A stretch of 64,000 nucleotides of DNA from Streptomyces griseoincarnatus (GCA_014649575.1 BMTH01000020.1:41608-105607); one strand, 5' to 3'. Shown: positions 10,334 through 19,320, counted from the stretch's first letter. The notes: generated by a model from the sequence alone, not told the origin. Numbers and translations: made by a program.

Positions 10334-11116
10334 TCAGCGGGCTAGGGAGGTAGCGTCGCCCATGACAATCATCGGCTTGCGGGACGGGTCCAGGGCACGG
10401 AGCAGTTGCTTCATGTGTTCCCTGGCGATGCTGACGCAGGCTTGGGTGGGGCCGTGATGATCGACGTGGACCCAGATGCCGCCGCCCTTCGCTGGACCCT
10501 CAGGGCGTGTCCAGTCCAGCGGGGTCGTGCCGGGCTGCCGGTTGTAGTTGATCGCGACGACGTAGTCGAAGGAACCGGCCAGGGGTTCGCCCCGTGAGCC
10601 CGTGCCGGTGATCTGGAACCCGGTGGAGCGGTCGTAGGGCAGCTGGGAGCCCGGGTTCGGGAGCAGGCCGCCCGCATCTGTGAGGGTGAACGCGCCGATG
10701 GGGGAACGCAGGTCGCCGATGCGGTGGTCGTCGGTCCAGCCCTTGAGCCCGTTGTGGGCGGGCCAGGATTGGCTCGTGGGCTCCCAGCCGTCGGGGGTTC
10801 GCTGGTAGAGACGGGCCGTGGCGGTGTTGCCGTCGCGGTCCTTGCCAGTGACGAGGAGGACCTGACCGGTTGTGTCGGGGACGCGGGCGAGCATCGCCGG
10901 TCCCACGCCCGGCAGGTCGCGTGCGGCGTGGACCTTCCTCTTCGTGATGTCGGGCCGACTGGTGGTGGTCATGGGCGTGGTGTGGCCAGCGGGCCGTTTC
11001 GCCCCCGCGCTGGTGTTCGCAGGGAAGGAACAACCGCACAGCAGGAGTACGGCGCTGACGGTGATTGCGGCGCCGTGGCGGACCGGGCGGGACGGGAAAG
11101 GGCGGCACTGGGGCAT
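10334..11116 (-). CDS. L,D-transpeptidase-like (YkuD superfamily) lipoprotein
   Basis: The protein has 260 residues. The ATG at 11116 is chosen over the upstream TTG (11134) because GGAGGG lies 9 bases before it. Residues 16-29 (AAITVSAVLLLCGC) are a lipoprotein signal with Cys29 as the likely lipidated residue. The C-terminal domain has the YkuD layout: GDLRSPIGAFTLTDAGG, then GGGIWVHVDHHGPTQACVSI. Cys227 is the probable nucleophile with His217/220/221 upstream. The usual SxGC motif is replaced by TQAC, so activity is likely but not certain. The family acts on peptidoglycan stem peptides outside the membrane. It stands alone on the minus strand, 75 bases downstream of the sigma-partner gene. 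Confidence 0.78.
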   Translation of the reverse strand: MPQCRPFPSRPVRHGAAITVSAVLLLCGCSFPANTSAGAKRPAGHTTPMTTTSRPDITKRKVHAARDLPGVGPAMLARVPDTTGQVLLVTGKDRDGNTATARLYQRTPDGWEPTSQSWPAHNGLKGWTDDHRIGDLRSPIGAFTLTDAGGLLPNPGSQLPYDRSTGFQITGTGSRGEPLAGSFDYVVAINYNRQPGTTPLDWTRPEGPAKGGGIWVHVDHHGPTQACVSIAREHMKQLLRALDPSRKPMIVMGDATSLAR

Positions 11117-11191
11117 GACGAGGGAACCCTCCAAGGGTGACAGGGCGAAGGGGGGTGGAGTGGTGGGCCGGTGTGGCCGCAGTGTGTGGCG

Positions 11192-12028
11192 TCAGTCGTG
11201 GCGGGCGGAGCCGATGAGCGCGGAGGCCTGGTCTAGGAGGTCGCCCCAGGCCTCGGCGGTGCCGTTCGGGGCGGTCTCGATGTCGAAGGCGTCCGCGATG
11301 TCCCGGTGGAGGTCAGCCGTGGGTGACGAACTCGGACCGCTGTCGTTCGCCGGCGTGTGGGGGGGCTCGCCCAAGCAGATACTCACCCGGAGGACGGAGC
11401 GGGCCTGCTTCGGGGCTGGCAGGACGAGGGCGGCGTACTGCAGTTTTCCGCCCAGGCTCCGGCACGCGTCGCCTGGAGCGGGGGTCGGGGTGAGGCGGGT
11501 GCCGGGCGGCGGGGTCGACGTCGTGCCGTCAAGGATTTCGAAGGCGACGAGGATGCCGCCCCGCACCAGCGCGGACAAGGGCGCGCAAGTGAACGTGTCC
11601 ACGGTGCCGGTCGGGTCACCGCAGCCGGTGGGTACCCGGTCGGCGGTAAGCGGCTGCACGGCAGCGTAGACGACGGTGGTGTCGTCACCGCGGGGCACGT
11701 CGAGCGCCCGCCACTCGGGCGGCAGCGTCAGGCTCAGCCCCGAGACAGTGGTGTATCGCCGGAAGTTTGTGTCCGCTTCGGCCGGAGGGAACGCCGCCGG
11801 GAGCGCGGCGTCCGACGGCACCCTGGGCGAGCCGGTGCTCAGCCAGAGCGCGAGGCCCACCATGGCCAGCGCTCCCGCTGCCGCGGCCCGCCTCTGGCGG
11901 CGGAGCCGGACACGGCGCCGCACTTGCCTCATACGGTCGGCGGGCGCTTCTAGGTGGGGGACCATTCGCTGCAGCAGCACTCGAAGTTCGGCGTCCTCTT
12001 CGGTGTCGGTCACGTCGCGGTCATGCAC
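11192..12028 (-). CDS. Membrane-anchored protein coupled to the ECF sigma factor, probable anti-sigma
   Basis: The protein has 278 residues from a GTG at 12028 that overlaps the last 8 bases of the sigma gene, so the two are probably translationally coupled. The N-terminal 50 residues are charged (DVTDTEEDAELRVLLQRMV, then RMRQVRRRVRLRRQRR). One transmembrane segment follows (AAAAGALAMVGLALWLSTG), then an extracytoplasmic domain of about 200 residues with several Cys (GCGDPTG, TFTCAPL, GDACRSLGG, SICLGE). That topology and position are those of anti-sigma factors that sense the envelope. No zinc-binding ZAS motif is seen, so the role is inferred from context. The longer in-frame extension upstream only overlaps the sigma gene. 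Confidence 0.72.
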   Translation of the reverse strand: MHDRDVTDTEEDAELRVLLQRMVPHLEAPADRMRQVRRRVRLRRQRRAAAAGALAMVGLALWLSTGSPRVPSDAALPAAFPPAEADTNFRRYTTVSGLSLTLPPEWRALDVPRGDDTTVVYAAVQPLTADRVPTGCGDPTGTVDTFTCAPLSALVRGGILVAFEILDGTTSTPPPGTRLTPTPAPGDACRSLGGKLQYAALVLPAPKQARSVLRVSICLGEPPHTPANDSGPSSSPTADLHRDIADAFDIETAPNGTAEAWGDLLDQASALIGSARHD

Positions 12029-12602
12029 GCAACTGCCCTCCGCTCGCGGTGCAGGGCGGCGGGACGCTCCCGCTTTCCGTCCCGTCGGCGTCCAGGTGCT
12101 GGTCGCCGAGGGCGGTGCGCAGGGTGCGGAGCGCCTTGACGCTCTGGCTCTTGACGGTGCCTGGCCTGCAGCCCATGATCTGCGCGGTCTCCTCGACCGA
12201 GAGGTCCTCCAGGTAGCGCAGTACCAGCACGGCACGCTGCCTGCGGGGCAGACTCCGCACGGCGGCGGCCAGGGACTGCTCCAGGTCCACGGCGGCGAAA
12301 GGGTCTCCTCCTGCCGAGGGCTGGTCGGGCAGTTCCCCGTGGGGCACCTCCCCGCGCCAGCGGCGCCGCCACCACGAGGCGTGCGTGGTAACGAGCGTCT
12401 TGCGTACATACGCTTCCGGGTGCTCTTCGGCAATACGGGACCACTTGGGCCACACCTTCGCCAATGCGGTCTGCAGTAGGTCCTCCGCTTGGTGCGCGTC
12501 CCCAGTCAGCAGCCACGCCATGCGCAGCAGGCGAGGTCCGCAGGCTCCGACGAACGTCTCGAAGTCCCGCGCGCTGCCGCTGTTGCCCATCGCGCCGGTC
12601 AT
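12021..12602 (-). CDS. SigE-family ECF RNA polymerase sigma factor
   Basis: The protein has 193 residues. Region 2 is at about residues 12-50 (FETFVGACGPRLLRMAWLLTG, EDLLQTALAKVWPKW) and binds core polymerase and the -10 element. Region 4 is at about 115-165 (SLPRRQRAVLVLRYLEDLS, CRPGTVKSQSVKALRTLR) and contains the -35 recognition helix. Length and motifs match the SigE-type ECF group common in Streptomyces. The ATG at 12602 is taken; an alternative ATG lies four codons in. It is the first gene of a two-gene operon with its membrane partner. Confidence 0.9.
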   Translation of the reverse strand: MTGAMGNSGSARDFETFVGACGPRLLRMAWLLTGDAHQAEDLLQTALAKVWPKWSRIAEEHPEAYVRKTLVTTHASWWRRRWRGEVPHGELPDQPSAGGDPFAAVDLEQSLAAAVRSLPRRQRAVLVLRYLEDLSVEETAQIMGCRPGTVKSQSVKALRTLRTALGDQHLDADGTESGSVPPPCTASGGQLRA

Positions 12603-12734
12603 GCCCCCGCCATCGTGCCCGTGCCGTTTGTATGTCGCTCACACCAGGTGAACCGTGTGGGGCGGTGTGGGGTTGCCCCGTGTGCGGGCGAGATTTGGCA
12701 TGGGCGGCGGCGCCGTCGGTCATCCGGCCCCTGC

Positions 12735-13126
12735 GGCGATGATCCGCGCTTCGCCGCCCACTTCCCGGCCATTCTCGACGCCGGCGGCGGAGCCATCGTC
12801 AACGTCTCGAGCGTGTTCGCACACCGCGGCGGCCCCGCCCCCGACTACTCCAACGCCAAGCACGCCATCCGGGCCCTCACGCGAACTGCCGCCAAGGAGT
12901 ACGCAGACAGAGGTATCCGCATCAATAATCTTTAGCCTGGTGTGCTCTCCACCGAGATGACCGCCGCCCGCCCCGAAAAGGCCCAGGAGGTCGCCGACCG
13001 AGGTATCCCACCACGCCGGGTTGGCGCAGCCCGAGAGGTCGCGACCGCGATCGCCTTCCTTCTCTCGGACGATGCCAGCTACGTCACGGGGGCCACCTGG
13101 CAGTCGACGGCGGGTTCCTTGCCTGA
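12735..13126 (+). pseudogene. Decayed short-chain dehydrogenase/reductase
   Basis: One frame carries an SDR C-terminal half: AAHFPAILDAGGGAIVNVSS, then PDYSNAKHAIRALTRTAAKEY with the YxxxK catalytic pair, then RGIRINNL. It is interrupted by a TAG at 12933-12935 and resumes in frame with PGVLSTEM and ATAIAFLLSDDASYVTGA. Near 13098 one base is missing: the expected ending LAVDGGFLA plus stop is found only after a frame change, with TGA at 13124-13126. The N-terminal Rossmann half is absent. Three separate lesions make it a clear pseudogene. Confidence 0.85.
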
Positions 13127-13440
13127 CCGCCCGCAGCGAGCGGCGTCCGGGCGCCGTACCCTGCTGGGCGTATGACTGCCTCCCCCGTCTGGACCGCATC
13201 CGGGCTGCCCGAAGGTTGTCCGTCATGCCTCGGCAAGTAGCCGTCGGCCTGGCGCTGCGGCTCCGTGTTGCCGAGTCAGCCACCGACCATGCGGCCTCTG
13301 GGCCCGTTGTTCGGCGGCTCCTACTCCACAACTTGCCGTGTGATTCGATGGCTCGGCCGGCCCGCGGCTCGTGCTCAAGCCGGTTCCCTCATAGGCCGGC
13401 GTCTCGGTCCGGCTGTGGATCGCGGCTGACACGCACTCTT
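13127..13440. other. Intergenic stretch, no gene seen
   Basis: About 314 bases separate the SDR pseudogene from the convergent amidohydrolase. No coding frame with family character, repeat or hairpin was found. Confidence 0.4.
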
Positions 13441-14793
13441 TTACGCTGTCGCTAGTAGGTGCGAGGCCGACACCGCCACGGCTCGTTGTGCCTCAATCCG
13501 ATCGGCTTGTGTCGACTCGCCGTGGGCAATGACTTGCTCACCGGCGACCCACACGTCACGGATGGCACGGGAGCCTGCTGCCCAGACCAGGTTTGCGATC
13601 AGTTGTTCGTCGGAGACGTCGATCCCAGAAGCGAAGTGTGGGCCGTCTACGGCGACGTGGACCATGTCGGCCCACATTCCGCGGCTCAGCGCGCCGATGT
13701 CCGTTCGGCTGAGGGCCGCCGCCCCTCCTCGAGTGGCCAGCATCAACGCGTCAGCGGCGGTCAGGGCCAGCGGGTCCTCAGTGCTGACTCGCGCCAGCAT
13801 CATGGCCAGCCTCATCTCATCCCAGAGGTCGAGGTCGTCGTTGCTCGCGGGACCGTCCGTGCCGAGTCCAACTGCGACTGGTGCCTTGCGCAGAGCGGTC
13901 AGTGGTGCGATTCCCGAGGCCAGCTTTGCATTGGATCCGGGGCAATGCGCAACTCCCGCGCCGTGGTCGGCCAGGAGTCGTATGTCTTGGGCAGAGAGGT
14001 GCACGGCGTGTGCCGCAAGCAGCCTCCCGTCCATGAGCCCCGTCTCTTGGAGCAGCCGTGGCACCGATCCGTATCGTGCACGCTGCTCCCGGTCTTCCTC
14101 CACGGATTCGGCGACGTGTGTATGGACGAGCGCTCCCCGTGCGGCCGCCGATTCGGCCGTCGCGTGCAAGGCCTCCGCCGGGAGGGTGTAGGCGGAGTGA
14201 GGGCCGTAGCCCAGCTCGATACGGTCACCAGGTCCGAATCTCAAGCCGTCTGTGTCGATCCAGTCGTCGATCTCGCGCATAGCACTCCGCCATGGCGCTC
14301 CTGGCCCGTCAAAGTAGGCGGGGGCCAGGAGTATTCGGTTGCCCGCCGCGAGGGCGGCTTGGGCGACTGAATCGGCATGCATATACATCTCGGCGCTGGT
14401 GGTGACCCCGTGCTGCAGCATCTCTATGCATCCCAGCAGCATGCCCGCATAGGCGTCGGCAGGACGCATCCTCGCCTCGGCCGGCCAGATGACATCGTTG
14501 AGCCAGGACATCAGCGGCAAGTCACCCCCGGCACCGCGGAGCGGCGTCATGGCACTGTGCGCGTGGGCGTTGACCAAGCCGGGCATAAGAATTCCGGTCA
14601 GCCGTATGAGGCTTGCACCCTTGTGGGGCGGGGCGTCGGCCCGAGGACCGCAATAGGAGATGCGGCCGCCGGCGGTGACGTCTACGGCCCCGTCTCGGAT
14701 TACTGAACAGGTCGGGTCCATGGGGAGGACAACGGGGGCGTAGAACCGGTGAGCAATCGGCAAGGTCACTCCAGGGTGGTTTCCACCGGCCAC
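13441..14793 (-). CDS. Amidohydrolase, MtaD/AtzA-like cyclic deaminase superfamily
   Basis: The protein has 450 residues, normal for this group. A small beta-sandwich head is followed by the metal-binding HxH motif at about residues 77-79 (PGLVNAHAHSAM). Further metal or catalytic positions are THVAES near 230, HAVHLS near 265 and GLGTDGPASNDD near 315. This is the pattern of 5-methylthioadenosine/S-adenosylhomocysteine deaminases and chlorohydrolases, which release ammonia or halide from heteroaromatic rings. The exact substrate cannot be read from sequence. It lies 36 bases behind the HAD gene on the same strand, so the two are probably one operon. The GTG at 14793 has no clear ribosome site; a GTG at 14769 is possible. 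Confidence 0.85.
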   Translation of the reverse strand: MAGGNHPGVTLPIAHRFYAPVVLPMDPTCSVIRDGAVDVTAGGRISYCGPRADAPPHKGASLIRLTGILMPGLVNAHAHSAMTPLRGAGGDLPLMSWLNDVIWPAEARMRPADAYAGMLLGCIEMLQHGVTTSAEMYMHADSVAQAALAAGNRILLAPAYFDGPGAPWRSAMREIDDWIDTDGLRFGPGDRIELGYGPHSAYTLPAEALHATAESAAARGALVHTHVAESVEEDREQRARYGSVPRLLQETGLMDGRLLAAHAVHLSAQDIRLLADHGAGVAHCPGSNAKLASGIAPLTALRKAPVAVGLGTDGPASNDDLDLWDEMRLAMMLARVSTEDPLALTAADALMLATRGGAAALSRTDIGALSRGMWADMVHVAVDGPHFASGIDVSDEQLIANLVWAAGSRAIRDVWVAGEQVIAHGESTQADRIEAQRAVAVSASHLLATA

Positions 14794-14829
14794 GCATGTT
14801 TGGCTCGGTCGAGTCGGCTGTGCAGGATT

Positions 14830-15453
14830 TCAGGAGGTCAGACTGGTACCGAGCAGGCTCTGGATGTCGGTGATCGTCGTCCGTGGCTCCTGGGCCCGGA
14901 CCGTAGCCATGCCCAGTGCGGCAGCTGGGGGAAGGTTGTGCGGGGTGTCGTCCACGAAAACACAGGCAGCGGCGGGAAGTTCGAGCATCTTAAGCATGTG
15001 CTCATATATCGCCGGCTCGGGCTTTCGCAGCCCGTGGTCCTCCGAGATCAGCACGGCGTCAAATGTGGTGTCCAGATCGCAGTCGGCGTAGAGGTCCCAG
15101 GGGGCTCTCCCTACGCTGTTCGACAGCAAACCGACCCGGATTCCCTGTCGACGGGCGGCCGCCGCCGCTTCGTACATCAATGGCGCCGGTCTCAGTCTGG
15201 AAAATATCCGCCCCAACAGATTGTCGGGGCTGACCCCGATCCGCAGGGCTGCGACCTTGTTCCACTGTGCCTGTGTGACGGAGCCGCGTTCCAAGTCTTC
15301 GGTGAGGCGGAGGATCTCATGATCGCTGGAAAGTTGACGCACGACACTGCCCTGCGGAAGTCCTTCGTCACGCTCGAATTCGGTGACTGACGCCAGCAGC
15401 GGTGTGGTGAGGACACCACCGAAGTCAAGAATGAGGCCCTTACGTTCGTTCAT
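14830..15453 (-). CDS. HAD-superfamily hydrolase
   Basis: The protein has 207 residues. The ATG at 15453 is preferred to the TTG at 15459 because AGGAG sits 7 bases before it. Motif I is LILDFGGVL with nucleophile Asp10. The usual second Asp of DxD is Gly12, a variation seen in several HAD branches. Motif II is LLSNS, motif III the Lys in LRKPEPAIYEHM and motif IV FVDDTPHNL. The alpha-helical cap between motifs I and II fits epoxide-hydrolase-N or dehalogenase-like HADs. It is the first gene before the amidohydrolase, and a palindromic operator lies about 225 bases upstream. Confidence 0.85.
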   Translation of the reverse strand: MNERKGLILDFGGVLTTPLLASVTEFERDEGLPQGSVVRQLSSDHEILRLTEDLERGSVTQAQWNKVAALRIGVSPDNLLGRIFSRLRPAPLMYEAAAAARRQGIRVGLLSNSVGRAPWDLYADCDLDTTFDAVLISEDHGLRKPEPAIYEHMLKMLELPAAACVFVDDTPHNLPPAAALGMATVRAQEPRTTITDIQSLLGTSLTS

Positions 15454-15624
15454 GTGCAAGCTCCTGGGGTTCCCTGGCAGGCCGTCGAGTGCTCGCCTGT
15501 GCGTAGCGAGCGCTCTACCGGGAGCACTGACTGCTCCGTCGGATTGTGAGTGCCGGCCGACAACCCCAGTGCTCTGGAGCCAGGCCGGCGAGGCCGTTAG
15601 TCGCCAGGCAGGCTAGCATGTTCT

Positions 15625-15697
15625 TGAATGAACGGTCAGACAATAATAGGTGAGCGGTCAGAGCACCTCCAGTCCTGTATACATTGCATGTATACAA
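15625..15697. promoter_or_regulatory. Operator cluster: twin TGTATACA sites and a repeated CGGTCAGA element
   Basis: Two self-complementary octamers TGTATACA occur at 15677-15684 and 15690-15697, separated by 5 bases, forming an almost perfect palindrome like GntR-family operators. Nearby CGGTCAGA occurs at 15633-15640 and again at 15655-15662, exactly 22 bp apart. The first lies inside TGAATGAACGGTCA (15625-15638). The cluster lies between the HAD gene (minus) and the DUF6518 gene (plus), so it may control either. No GntR gene lies next to it. Confidence 0.6.
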
Positions 15698-15770
15698 AGA
15701 GCGTATAGTCGCTTCCCGCTCAACTGTGACCCGCGGAGGCGACATTGTTCCTGAGTACTGACCTCCGACT

Positions 15771-16478
15771 ATGACCGTCAGGAGAGTGTTTGGCAGCCCA
15801 GTGATCCTGCCGACGCTTGCAGGCCTCCTCCTTGGAGCGCTGACCAGCCTCGCCCAGGGATGGCTGCCCGGCGCGTGGAACCAGATCGCGAACTCCGGTG
15901 CTGTGTGGTGCGTCGCCGCGTTCGTGACCGGAGCCCTCGTCTCGCGACGAGGGCGCGTCGGGCTGGCGATATCGTGTGGCGTCGCAACCGAAGTCGGCCT
16001 GGTCGTGGGCTACTACGGGTACGCAGAGCTGGGACGGGAGGGCATGGGCCGCCTGTTCTTCCCTCTCGTGTGGTTGTTCATGGCGTGCATCGCCGGGCCG
16101 TTCTTCGGCGCAGCGGGCCACTGGTGGCTGCGTGGTCGGACGACGCGGCTTCGGGTCGTCGGGCTTGCCAGTGTCGCGGGAGTCTTCGGAATGGAGGCGT
16201 TGCTCTTCGGCTGGGACCTGCACTACACAATGCAGGCTTGGGCTTGCCTCGGCATCTCGGTTCTCGTCCCACTGCTGAGCGTTTTCGCTCGGCAAGCACC
16301 GTCAACGAACAGGCGGTCCGAACCTACTACGAGGCCTCTCGACAAGCCGAGCCGATCGCGCCCCGATCACAGCACCGGGTGTCCGGCATACCGCAGTACT
16401 GACACGACCGCACAGCACCGAGGGGCACCACGGACCGCGCCGCCTTCGCAACTACGCCGACGGACATCACCTGACTGA
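15771..16478 (+). CDS. DUF6518-like multi-pass membrane protein, C-terminus atypical
   Basis: The protein has 235 residues. Residues about 8-175 contain about five hydrophobic segments (LPTLAGLLLGALTSLAQGWL, GAVWCVAAFVTGALV, ISCGVATEVGLVVGYYGYA, LFFPLVWLFMACIAGPFFG, ACLGISVLVPLLSVF) and the PGAWNQIANSGAVWC signature I associate with DUF6518. Function unknown. After residue 178 it becomes a basic, low-complexity tail of about 55 residues (RRSEPTTRPLDKPSRSRPDH) that does not resemble a membrane protein. The ancestral C-terminus may have been lost by frameshift near 16290. No strong ribosome site precedes the ATG. Confidence 0.65.
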   Translation: MTVRRVFGSPVILPTLAGLLLGALTSLAQGWLPGAWNQIANSGAVWCVAAFVTGALVSRRGRVGLAISCGVATEVGLVVGYYGYAELGREGMGRLFFPLVWLFMACIAGPFFGAAGHWWLRGRTTRLRVVGLASVAGVFGMEALLFGWDLHYTMQAWACLGISVLVPLLSVFARQAPSTNRRSEPTTRPLDKPSRSRPDHSTGCPAYRSTDTTAQHRGAPRTAPPSQLRRRTSPD

Positions 16479-16627
16479 CGCGAGGGAAGTGGCCCGCGGC
16501 CGCACATCCTGCGTGACCCGCGGGCCGCCTGCAACTGCCGAGCGCAGTCACGCTTCTCCGTAAGCTCAACGTGACCGATTGGTGCGGCTGCTGGAAACAC
16601 CTGCATCAGCCGGTCAGGGGATCGCGC

Positions 16628-17521
16628 TTAGGGCTTCCACTGCAAGACGTTTCGGATGGTGCGACCTAGCATCCACTCCTTCTCGGCCGCCGAAAAAACG
16701 TCCGAGTCGAGCAGATAGTGCAGACTGTGAGAGTAGGGAGCTGGGTGAGGCGATAGGCCAGGCTTTATAGCCTGCGTATGGTCGCTTGCCCACAGAATCC
16801 TCTCAGCACCATAAGCATCGACTACCTTGCGAAAGTGTGGAATGAGGTCGGGATACGGATACGGCTCGCCAGCCAAGCGCTCGATGTGCGACCACTTCAA
16901 GTGCAAGTTGGCGTACTCGGACAGGGATCGAATCTTGTCCAGGCGACTGTAACGCTCCGTCGGTGCTGCGTCCTCCGCTGGCCAGGCAATGCCGATGTGG
17001 TCGATGATGAACTTCAAGTCCGGGAACTTCTGCAGGTATGGTTCGAGGGTCTCTACGCGGGGGGTGACCATAATGAACACCGGAACCTGCTCAATCTCAC
17101 ATGCTGCGAACAACCTGCTGTATCCGCCCCGCTCGAATTCTGGGTCACGCCAGGTATTGCCGTCATGACCGGCGTGGACACGAATGCCAACGCATCCGGG
17201 CTGCCGGCGTAGCGCAGCGACAACCTGTTCGAGGTCAGGGTCCTTGTAGTCTACGCGGCTCAGCCAGACGAACCGATCTGGATACCTGCTGACTGCCAGT
17301 TGCGAGAAAGGACGTTCAGGTCGCCACGCGCCGTTGGGGTGGTGACCTCCGGGAAGCATATGGAACTGGGCATCCAGGCCAGTAAATTCGTCGATCACGG
17401 CACCGCGCACGCCCACTGCATCCATGGCGACGATCGCTGCGTTCAGGGTAGTTTCAAGGTCCACTTCCTGCCAGTTGGGCCCGATCTGGTTGGCATGAAG
17501 CTGGCCGTCAATGATTTCCAT
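16628..17521 (-). CDS. Amidohydrolase-2 family (ACMSD-like) metal-dependent hydrolase
   Basis: The protein has 297 residues and a TIM-barrel amidohydrolase-2 pattern: N-terminal EIIDGQLHAN instead of the common DxHxH, FVWLSRVDYKDPD, CVGIRVHAGHDG, LKFIIDHIGIAWP, LKWSHIE and the conserved ILWASDHTQAI near residue 245. The first metal motif has Gln-Leu-His (GQLHAN), so it may be a metal-poor or metal-independent variant. Family members hydrolyse lactones or decarboxylate aromatic acids. It starts 87 bases after the SDR gene on the same strand and probably shares its operon. Confidence 0.8.
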   Translation of the reverse strand: MEIIDGQLHANQIGPNWQEVDLETTLNAAIVAMDAVGVRGAVIDEFTGLDAQFHMLPGGHHPNGAWRPERPFSQLAVSRYPDRFVWLSRVDYKDPDLEQVVAALRRQPGCVGIRVHAGHDGNTWRDPEFERGGYSRLFAACEIEQVPVFIMVTPRVETLEPYLQKFPDLKFIIDHIGIAWPAEDAAPTERYSRLDKIRSLSEYANLHLKWSHIERLAGEPYPYPDLIPHFRKVVDAYGAERILWASDHTQAIKPGLSPHPAPYSHSLHYLLDSDVFSAAEKEWMLGRTIRNVLQWKP

Positions 17522-17608
17522 GCTGAGTCCTTCAGTATGTCAGGTAAGGAGTCGCGCGTCCGCTCGTCGCGGACGTGCGAGGAATGTTGTGAATCTTCCT
17601 CAGTGTGG

Positions 17609-18400
17609 TCAGGCGTTCGAGCCCTGGGACAGGCCGGGCATGTGGGCCGTGAGGCCTCCATCGACCACCAAGACCTGCCCGTTGATGTAGGAGCCAGCGT
17701 CACTGGACACAAAGGCAACCGTCTCTGCGATGTCCTCCGGCTGTCCGGGGCGCTGCACCAGTCCCCCACTGGACTTGCGGAAGGCCTCCTGGCTTTCGGT
17801 GTCGTCGCCAACCATGATCACTCCAGGGGCGACCGCGTTGCAGCGCACTCCTTGGGTGCCGTACGTTGCCGCGACGGTACGCATCAGGCCGATCATGCCA
17901 GCCTTTGCTGACGAGTATGCGGTTGCAAAACCTGCGACGCTGTGCAGGGCTGCCGTCGAGCTCATCATCACGATGGAGCCGTTTCCCGCAGCTACCATGT
18001 CAGGAAGTACGTGGCGTGCACCGAGCATGGGGCCTCGAAGGTTGGCAGCGATCACCCTGTCCCAGACGTTCACGGGAGTATCGAGTAGTGCCCCGTCCCC
18101 GGCTACAGATGCCTTGAGCGCCGCATTGTTGACCAATACAGTCACCCCCCCATGGCGGCTCCGCACGGACGCAAGGACCGACTCCCATGCAGCGTTGTCC
18201 GCTACATCCAGGGCGAAGGCCTCCGCAGTTCCCCCCAGCGCGCGAATTTGGTCGCAAGTCTCCTGCGCTGTCTCGAGATTGATGTCGGTGGATACCACGG
18301 TCGCCCCCTGTGCCGCGAGTGCCTTAGCGCAGGCTCGGCCGATGCCGGCACCTGCGCCAGTGACCAGTGCGCGACGTCCCTCGAGGGAACTGTCTCTCAT
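17609..18400 (-). CDS. Short-chain dehydrogenase/reductase
   Basis: The protein has 263 residues. The ATG at 18400 is supported by AGGAGA about 5 bases before it; the longer frame upstream has no family character. It has TGAGAGIG at residues 14-21 for NAD(P) binding, a DIN after beta-2 suggesting an NAD preference, NNAA near 92, SSTAALHS with the catalytic Ser, AYSSAKAG with YxxxK, and the C-terminal INGQVLVVDGGLTAH. This is a classical SDR that oxidises or reduces an alcohol or ketone. Being upstream of the amidohydrolase-2 gene suggests two successive catabolic steps. Confidence 0.9.
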   Translation of the reverse strand: MRDSSLEGRRALVTGAGAGIGRACAKALAAQGATVVSTDINLETAQETCDQIRALGGTAEAFALDVADNAAWESVLASVRSRHGGVTVLVNNAALKASVAGDGALLDTPVNVWDRVIAANLRGPMLGARHVLPDMVAAGNGSIVMMSSTAALHSVAGFATAYSSAKAGMIGLMRTVAATYGTQGVRCNAVAPGVIMVGDDTESQEAFRKSSGGLVQRPGQPEDIAETVAFVSSDAGSYINGQVLVVDGGLTAHMPGLSQGSNA

Positions 18401-18960
18401 GATCTTCTCCTGATTCAGCCCGTGTGTCGGACCGGGCAGTGTTGGTATGCCCGAAGAATGCCTAACACTTTCTTGGTGACGGTGTGCAACCCCGTCGGCG
18501 CAAGAGCCACCCAAGAGTCGGCCGGGGAGTATGCGGGCTCGAAGCCTGTTCGGCAAATGGTGGTTACTACGCCCTATGCGCGATCTCTGCCCTCGTGACC
18601 AGCTCGGTAGGAGAACGTCCGAATGGCCGACTTCTTCAAATGCTACTGAGGCTGAGGATGATGGGTCATGTTTCACCGTCCGCAGCTCATGCGTGACCGT
18701 CCGAGTCTCGCGGTGCACCTTGCACCGCCAGCCCGACAAGCTTTCTGGCTATTCAGTCCTGGCACCTCGGCAAATGGATACGCATCCCATGACTGTTGGC
18801 GTTCCTGATCACCGTGTCCGGCGCTGGCGGCCGGCATCAACCCGCCCGCCAGCGAGTGTCCCACCCGGACAATCCCAGGTAGCGTTGTATGCAGGACGTC
18901 GCCTCCGCGTTTCCTGGGCGCACGCTGCGGCGCAAAACCGTGAGATGCATGGGGGTCGGT
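18401..18960. other. Intergenic stretch between divergent genes
   Basis: About 560 bases lie between the SDR (minus) and DUF488 (plus) genes. Short frames on both strands lack conserved motifs. No palindrome longer than about 6+6 was noticed. Confidence 0.4.
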
Positions 18961-19320
18961 ATGGTCATGCTTCACGCAGTGCAGGTACGACGAGCCTATG
19001 AAAAACCCGAGGAATCGGATGGGGTGCGGGTGCTCGTCGACCGTCTGTGGCCTCGTGGGTTGGCCAAGGAGAAGGCCGCGTTGGACGAGTGGTGCAAGCA
19101 GGTCGCCCCGTCTGGCGACCTCCGCACGTGGTACAACCATGATCCTGACCGGTTCGAGGAATTCGAACGCCGCTACTGCGAAGAACTCGCCGATCCGGAT
19201 CGGGCAGAAGCCTTGGAGCACCTGCGCGGAATCGCGAGAACTCGGACCCTGACGCTGATCACTGCCACCAAGCACCCGGAGATTAGCGAGGCCGAGGTAC
19301 TGGCACGGGTTTTGAGCTGA
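18961..19320 (+). CDS. DUF488 family protein
   Basis: The protein has 119 residues. It shows the family hallmarks VRRAYEKPEESDGVRVLVDR, LWPRGL, the lysine-rich LAKEKAALDEW, and RYCEELADP followed by TLTLITATKHPE. The function of DUF488 is not established. The start is uncertain: ATGs at 18949, 18961 and 18967 are in frame, and GGGGG at 18951-18955 is 5 bases before the second. It stands alone on the plus strand. Confidence 0.85.
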   Translation: MVMLHAVQVRRAYEKPEESDGVRVLVDRLWPRGLAKEKAALDEWCKQVAPSGDLRTWYNHDPDRFEEFERRYCEELADPDRAEALEHLRGIARTRTLTLITATKHPEISEAEVLARVLS

